A stretch of DNA of 64,000 nt from Rhizosphaericola mali (GTDB taxonomy: Bacteria; Bacteroidota; Bacteroidia; Chitinophagales; Chitinophagaceae), in NCBI RefSeq assembly GCF_004337365.2, contig NZ_CP044016.1:930001-994000 (forward strand), written 5' to 3'. The position numbers and the translations under genes are program-made. Below the pieces are notes generated by a model. The model saw only the letters and a program-made list of their open reading frames with translations, was not told where the DNA came from and did no database searches. Shown here piece by piece: positions 59,907 to 64,000 of the stretch (position 1 is the stretch's first letter; every line of letters starts with the position of its first letter).

Positions 59907-60230
59907 TTATTTTATGTTGTAATTCACGGTTAATTTTTCAATAATACTCGTGTCAATGGACTCGTCACTATAAACACCATACGCACTGATAAGTGTTCCT
60001 TTCATAGTGCCATCATTGGAAGTAATAGCATATAGAATTGAACTATCATCCGGATTGCTTGCACCTTCAAAACGGTAGGTTTCTACAATTTCAAATTGCG
60101 AAGGAGCAAGGCAGATTTCATTTTCAACGCATTTTATTTTATCAAATGCAAGATTGAAATCTAAATCAAAACCTCTCGCTTTCAAATCATTTAAAGCATC
60201 AACCAAATTGTTGTATTCATGTATAGGCAT
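59907..60230 (-). CDS. Small conserved protein often mislabelled phosphoribosylpyrophosphate synthetase
   Basis: A 107-residue cytosolic protein starting MPIHEYNNLVDALNDLKARG, with FEIVETYRFEGASNPDDSS and AITSNDGTMKGTLISAYGVYSD, a pattern typical of a small Bacteroidota family. Database entries name it phosphoribosylpyrophosphate synthetase, but it is a third of the size and has no PRPP-synthetase flexible loop or pyrophosphate-binding signature, so the name is not supported. Function unknown; no clear operon partner. Confidence 0.8.
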   Translation of the reverse strand: MPIHEYNNLVDALNDLKARGFDLDFNLAFDKIKCVENEICLAPSQFEIVETYRFEGASNPDDSSILYAITSNDGTMKGTLISAYGVYSDESIDTSIIEKLTVNYNIK

Positions 60231-60272
60231 AACAAGTCATTTTTAATTTACAACAATGAAGGTAAGATTTAG

Positions 60273-60307
60273 TTTAAAAAAAATGAGAACCAATTGGTTC
60301 TCATTTT
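60273..60307 (-). terminator. Terminator of proS
   Basis: A perfect palindrome of 14 bp per arm (60280-60307) followed on the minus strand by a run of T residues, 19 bp past the proS stop. Confidence 0.85.
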
Positions 60308-60326
60308 AAATTTTAATAGGACTATT

Positions 60327-61808
60327 TTAATATGCTCTTGCAAATAAAACTCTTTGTTTAGAAGGTTTTCCTGTTAGTATACAATTTCCTTCTTCTAATT
60401 TGTTATCCAAAGGAATACAACGAATAGTCGCTTTGGATAATTCCTTGATTTTTTCTTCAGTTTCTGGTGTACCATCCCAATGGGCTGCAATAAATCCTGC
60501 TTTTGTATCTAGCAAGTTTACAAATTCATCCCAAGTATCTGCATTTGTAATATGCTCTTCGCGATATTTTAAAGAACGACCAAAGAGATTTTTTTGAATT
60601 TCTTCTAACAAATCCGCAACCGTATTTGCGATATTTTCCAAAGGATAAGATTGTTTTTCTTTGGTATCTCTACGAGCCACTTCGATTACATTATTTTCCA
60701 AATCACGAGCACCTAACGCCATTCTTACAGGTACGCCTTTCTTTTCATATTCTGCAAATTTCCAACCTGGTCTAGCCGTGGCGTCATCGTCAAATTTTAC
60801 ACGAATGCCTAATGCAGTCAATGCAGGAATAATTTCAGTATTTACCTTTTGACTAATAGTTGCTAATTGGTCTTCTCCTTTGAAAATCGGAACGATTACA
60901 ACTTGAATAGGCGCTATTTTTGGAGGCATCACTAGGCCATCATCGTCTCCATGCGCCATAACAAGTGCACCAATTAGACGCGTACTTACTCCCCAAGAAG
61001 TTGCCCATACATAATCTAATTTATTATTATTATCACTAAATTTAACATCGAATGCTTTGGCAAAATTTTGACCTAAAAAGTGAGAAGTTCCAGCTTGTAA
61101 TGCTTTTCCATCTTGCATTAATGCTTCGATACAAAAAGTCTCTACCGCTCCTGCAAATCTTTCATTGGGACTTTTAATTCCTCTTATGACTGGCAGTGCC
61201 ATATAATTTTCTACAAAATCAGCATAAACATGAAGCATTTTTTTAGCTTCATCGATCGCTTCTTGTTCGGTTGCATGTGCAGTGTGACCTTCTTGCCACA
61301 AAAACTCTGCCGTACGCAAAAATAATCTTGTGCGCATCTCCCAACGAACAACATTTGCCCATTGATTTATCAAAATAGGTAGGTCTCTGTAAGATTGAAT
61401 CCAACCTTTGTAAGTATTCCAAATAATCGCTTCACTTGTAGGACGTACCACCAATTCTTCTTCTAATTTCGCTTCAGGGTCAACGATTAATTTTCCTTTT
61501 TTATCTGGATCAGATTTAAGTCGATAGTGCGTAACGACAGCGCATTCTTTGGCAAATCCTTCCGCATTCGTTTCTTCCGCCTCGAAAAGACTTTTGGGTA
61601 CAAATAAGGGGAAATAAGCATTTTGATGGCCTGTTTCTTTAAATTTTTTGTCCAAAACGCCTTGCATATTTTCCCAAAGTGCAAATCCATAAGGTTTGAT
61701 GATCATACAACCACGAACGGCACTATAATCAGCCATTCCACCTTTGATAATCAAGTCGTTATACCATTGAGAATAGTCGATTTCCCTTGAAGTGATTTCC
61801 TTGTTCAT
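60327..61808 (-). CDS. proS: Prolyl-tRNA synthetase (short, archaeal/eukaryote-like type)
   Basis: Charges tRNA-Pro. The 493-residue class II enzyme is of the type without the YbaK editing insert: [19 protein letters not shown] at the start, motif 2 [20 protein letters not shown], motif 3 [21 protein letters not shown], and the C-terminal zinc-type domain ending [18 protein letters not shown] (Tyr at the end). Length and ending fit this class. The ATG at 61808 is the only suitable start; the spacer to the divergent lipoprotein gene is 194 bp. Confidence 0.96.
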   Translation of the reverse strand: MNKEITSREIDYSQWYNDLIIKGGMADYSAVRGCMIIKPYGFALWENMQGVLDKKFKETGHQNAYFPLFVPKSLFEAEETNAEGFAKECAVVTHYRLKSDPDKKGKLIVDPEAKLEEELVVRPTSEAIIWNTYKGWIQSYRDLPILINQWANVVRWEMRTRLFLRTAEFLWQEGHTAHATEQEAIDEAKKMLHVYADFVENYMALPVIRGIKSPNERFAGAVETFCIEALMQDGKALQAGTSHFLGQNFAKAFDVKFSDNNNKLDYVWATSWGVSTRLIGALVMAHGDDDGLVMPPKIAPIQVVIVPIFKGEDQLATISQKVNTEIIPALTALGIRVKFDDDATARPGWKFAEYEKKGVPVRMALGARDLENNVIEVARRDTKEKQSYPLENIANTVADLLEEIQKNLFGRSLKYREEHITNADTWDEFVNLLDTKAGFIAAHWDGTPETEEKIKELSKATIRCIPLDNKLEEGNCILTGKPSKQRVLFARAY

Positions 61809-62002
61809 TAAAATTGAATATGTAAAAATTTATTTTCAAAAACAATTAACGAAACTTTAACATTTTACGTATAGATTTATGTACACTTTGTTTGTAACTA
61901 TTTCGTTAAAAGCAGGTCAAAAGTAGTAACTTTGTTTAAAGTAAAGAAACTATTAAACATTTTAGATTTTTTGGTGTCTTATAAATATTAAAAAGAAAAT
62001 TT

Positions 62003-63025
62003 ATGAAAAGGGGTTTAATCTTAACAGGTATTGCAATTGCTGCATTAAGCAGTTGTACTGTTGTTTATCAGAATCCTGCAGCCGGAACTGGAAGCACATA
62101 TGCCTCCAATGGACAATATAATCGCTCTCAACAGAATTATAACCAATATGGCAATAGCAATGATGTGGTGGTAGATGACGATACAACTGGAGGTGATAAT
62201 GAGCCATTGATTGATTTCAATAATAATTATTATAACAATGGATATGTTTATAATCCATATTATTATGGATCAGGCTTTTATGCCGGTGATCCTTTTTGGG
62301 GAGTAGGGTTATATCCTGGTTGGTCTTACGGTATGGGTTATTCTCCATTTGGTTGGGGGATAGGCATTGGTTATGGTTGGGGTGGCTATTATGGCTGGGG
62401 AAGTATGTATTACGGTTGGGGTGGTATGTACGGATGGCCTGGATATTACGGTTGGGGCTCTGGATGGGGCTGGGGCGGCGGCTATTGGGGCGGCGGCGGA
62501 TACTATTCTCCATATGTAGTTCGTAATGGTTTTGCTAGAGGTAGTCGCGGATTCACTTCTAGAGGAGGCTCGGGTAATAGTTTTGCAAGGGGTAATAATG
62601 TTGCAGGTTTCAATAGAGCGGGTGGCAGAAGTTTTAATCGTGGTGGCAATAATTTATTCGTCAGAAATATTTCCTCTAATGCTAGTAATAATCGTCTGAT
62701 TAGCAACAATGGATTTAATAGATCTTCTCGTATTGTTAACCAAGGTGGAGGGTCGTCATTTAGTCGTTTTAGTAATTCCAATGGTTCATTCACAAGGGCA
62801 AGTGGATTTAATAGGAGTTTTAATAATAATTCCGGATCATTTAGTAGAAGTCAACAGTCTTTCTCGAGACCAATGAATCAACAATCTTTCCAAAGGAGTA
62901 GTGCACCTTCTTTTAATAGTGGAGGTCGTAGCTTTGGTGGAGGTGGATTCGGTGGCGGTGGTCGTAGTTTTGGCGGCGGCGGTGGATTTGGAGGAGGCCG
63001 CGGCGGCGGTGGTGGTAGAAGATAA
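62003..63025 (+). CDS. Gly/Tyr/Ser/Asn-rich lipoprotein
   Basis: A 340-residue low-complexity secreted protein. The lipobox is AIAALSSC (Cys at residue 18). Residues about 70-175 are Gly/Tyr/Trp-rich (YGWGGYYGWGSMYYGWGG and similar); residues about 180-300 are Arg/Ser/Asn/Gly-rich; the tail is GGGGRSFGGGGG-type and ends RGGGGGRR. It probably forms a flexible surface or structural layer. Function not known, and low complexity limits homology. A TAACTTTG element near 61927 may start its transcript. The terminator follows at 63046. Confidence 0.75.
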   Translation: MKRGLILTGIAIAALSSCTVVYQNPAAGTGSTYASNGQYNRSQQNYNQYGNSNDVVVDDDTTGGDNEPLIDFNNNYYNNGYVYNPYYYGSGFYAGDPFWGVGLYPGWSYGMGYSPFGWGIGIGYGWGGYYGWGSMYYGWGGMYGWPGYYGWGSGWGWGGGYWGGGGYYSPYVVRNGFARGSRGFTSRGGSGNSFARGNNVAGFNRAGGRSFNRGGNNLFVRNISSNASNNRLISNNGFNRSSRIVNQGGGSSFSRFSNSNGSFTRASGFNRSFNNNSGSFSRSQQSFSRPMNQQSFQRSSAPSFNSGGRSFGGGGFGGGGRSFGGGGGFGGGRGGGGGRR

Positions 63026-63045
63026 AATAATTATTGAGATTCTAT

Positions 63046-63086
63046 AAAAAAGAGTGTAATCATTAACATGATTACGCTCTTTTTTT
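63046..63086 (+). terminator. Terminator of the Gly-rich lipoprotein gene
   Basis: GAGTGTAATCAT pairs with ATGATTACGCTC (one G-T pair) around TAAC, flanked by A and T runs. Confidence 0.85.
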
Positions 63087-63170
63087 GTAAAATAATTTTA
63101 TATGACATAAAAATGACAATTTTCTTGCATTTTTATGACAATTGGTTATATTTACATAAAAATTGCGTGT

Positions 63171-63602
63171 ATGAACAATTTCATTAAAAATAAAAGACAA
63201 ACTGTATTATTGGGTGTCTTTGTGTTTGGTTTGCTAGTTATTACTGCATCTTATAAAAATGCAACACCTCCTGGATTTAAAAATTTAAAAGTTTTACCTA
63301 CGACGATTAGTAGAGATAGTTTGCATGATTTAATGGAGGGATATAGTGCGGCATTAGGTGTAAAATGTGGCTATTGTCATGCTAAAAGTAGTTCAGATCC
63401 TAAAAGGTTGGACTTTGCAAGTGATGATGTTATTCAAAAAACATATGCACGCCATATGATCACAATGACACAAAACATAAATAAAAACGAATTTAATTTT
63501 GAAAAATCAAATCGACCAGACACAATAAACATTGTAACTTGTGGAACTTGCCATCGTGGAAATAAAGATCCAGAGGCATTTGTGGCACCTGAAAAAGATT
63601 AA
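63171..63602 (+). CDS. Exported diheme c-type cytochrome
   Basis: A 143-residue periplasmic protein with an N-terminal membrane segment (TVLLGVFVFGLLVITAS) and two heme-attachment motifs, CGYCH (near residue 63) and CGTCH (near 125). The DSLHDLMEGYSAALGVKCGYC pattern and the second CGTCHRGN end resemble proteins named photosynthetic reaction-center cytochrome c subunit family, a broad Bacteroidota group of unknown partner; photosynthesis is not implied. The ATG at 63171 is preferred over an in-frame one at 63135, since MNNFIKNKRQ gives the signal peptide start. Confidence 0.88.
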   Translation: MNNFIKNKRQTVLLGVFVFGLLVITASYKNATPPGFKNLKVLPTTISRDSLHDLMEGYSAALGVKCGYCHAKSSSDPKRLDFASDDVIQKTYARHMITMTQNINKNEFNFEKSNRPDTINIVTCGTCHRGNKDPEAFVAPEKD

Positions 63603-63624
63603 TATTTAATATTTGAAGTTCACC

Positions 63625-63660
63625 AAAAAAAGCCATTCAATTAGTATTGAGTGGCTTTTT
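63625..63660. terminator. Bidirectional terminator between cytochrome and panC
   Basis: AGCCATTCAAT pairs with ATTGAGTGGCT (one G-T pair), with A and T runs on either side, between the convergent genes. Confidence 0.8.
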
Positions 63661-63672
63661 AATTTTTTAAAT

Positions 63673-64000
63673 CTAATCAATCAGTATATTATCGATTAAT
63701 CTTACGCCTTCGATCCATGCGGCGATTAAGATAATGGATGGTGTATCTTTTATCCAAATTGGTAAAGACTGTAAATCTTCTTGTTGTGCCAACTCGATAT
63801 AATCTATTTTTTCAAAACCGTTATTTAAAAGCGTGTCTTCTGCATCCTTTTTTAAAGTTTCAAATGTGTTTTTTGAAATATTTGATTTTATTTTTTCTAA
63901 TACTCTAATGATCGTTAATGCATGATCTAAATTTTCTTGATTTAATCTTGCATTGCGACTAGAAAGAGCTAGCCCAGCTTGTGATCTTTTTATTGGAAGC
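63673..64000 (-). CDS. panC: Pantoate-beta-alanine ligase, 3' end
   Basis: The last 108 residues of PanC, which joins pantoate and beta-alanine using ATP for coenzyme A synthesis. The frame runs off the window edge; visible parts are KRSQAGLALSSRNARLNQ (the SSRN motif that binds ATP) and, near the end, IDYIELAQQEDLQSL, the usual C-terminal subdomain. The stop is at 63673-63675. Convergent with the cytochrome gene. Confidence 0.93.
   Translation of the reverse strand, partial: LPIKRSQAGLALSSRNARLNQENLDHALTIIRVLEKIKSNISKNTFETLKKDAEDTLLNNGFEKIDYIELAQQEDLQSLPIWIKDTPSIILIAAWIEGVRLIDNILID

Noticed and set aside
62217-62793. Long minus-strand frames opposite the Gly-rich lipoprotein
   Set aside because: They arise from the repetitive GGN codons on the other strand; composition is Pro/Leu/Asn-rich without motifs.
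1-64000. CRISPR array, prophage or toxin-antitoxin module
   Set aside because: No regularly spaced repeats, cas genes, phage structural genes or recognisable toxin pairs were seen.

Overview
The window reads as a piece of a low-G+C Bacteroidota chromosome, most likely a member of the Chitinophagaceae. The support is a secreted protein with a C-terminal type IX secretion sorting domain, several TAnnTTTG-type promoter elements, a CusA-outer-membrane-factor fusion, a DUF4954 protein beside glmS, and an AT-rich housekeeping background (one counted core line has 22 G/C in 60). The genus cannot be fixed from the sequence; a low-G+C genus such as Arachidicoccus is only a guess.

Layout. Positions 1-6600 are accessory: a visibly more G+C-rich run of small reductases (SDR, F420-reductase-like, RibD-C/DHFR-like) divergent from an HxlR regulator, then an SDR gene beheaded by an IS21-family element (istA/istB, 3420-6094), then an orphan ORF. 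This segment abuts tRNA-Val. Positions 6.8-13 kb carry a cell-wall amidase, an MFS permease, proBA and an outer-membrane beta-barrel. Positions 13-21.7 kb are a metabolic and stress island: a decayed oleate hydratase copy, two AraC regulators around an intact oleate hydratase, an aldo-keto reductase, an SDR with a nonsense codon, an epimerase-like reductase, a Crp/Fnr regulator and an FMN reductase. A four-gene minus-strand operon (DoxX-like, DUF2071, methyltransferase, membrane protein) lies at 21.7-23.9 kb. Next come an Ohr/OhrR-type peroxide-response cluster (24.9-26.9 kb) and a heavy-metal RND efflux operon (27-33 kb).

From 33.3 kb the window is mostly housekeeping: tRNA-Cys, nucleoside phosphorylase, dapF-corA-NUDIX, cystathionine beta-synthase, an ABC-F ATPase, a long-type ispH, a sodium symporter, an O-methyltransferase overlapping a glucosaminidase, hpt, glmS-DUF4954, purE, an AraC regulator, a T9SS cargo protein, tRNA-Glu, argS, a deoxynucleoside kinase, trpS, an AEC carrier, proS, a glycine-rich lipoprotein, a diheme cytochrome c and the 3' end of panC.

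No complete new defence or biosynthetic system is evident. The most unusual signals are regulatory and evolutionary: two intrinsic-terminator hairpins embedded in 5' coding sequence (amidase and an AraC gene), a set of genes whose -7 promoter element sits 4-6 nt before the ATG (probable leaderless mRNAs), a relic of a second oleate hydratase, a 25-bp perfect inverted repeat after the efflux operon, and the uncharacterised DoxX/DUF2071/methyltransferase operon.
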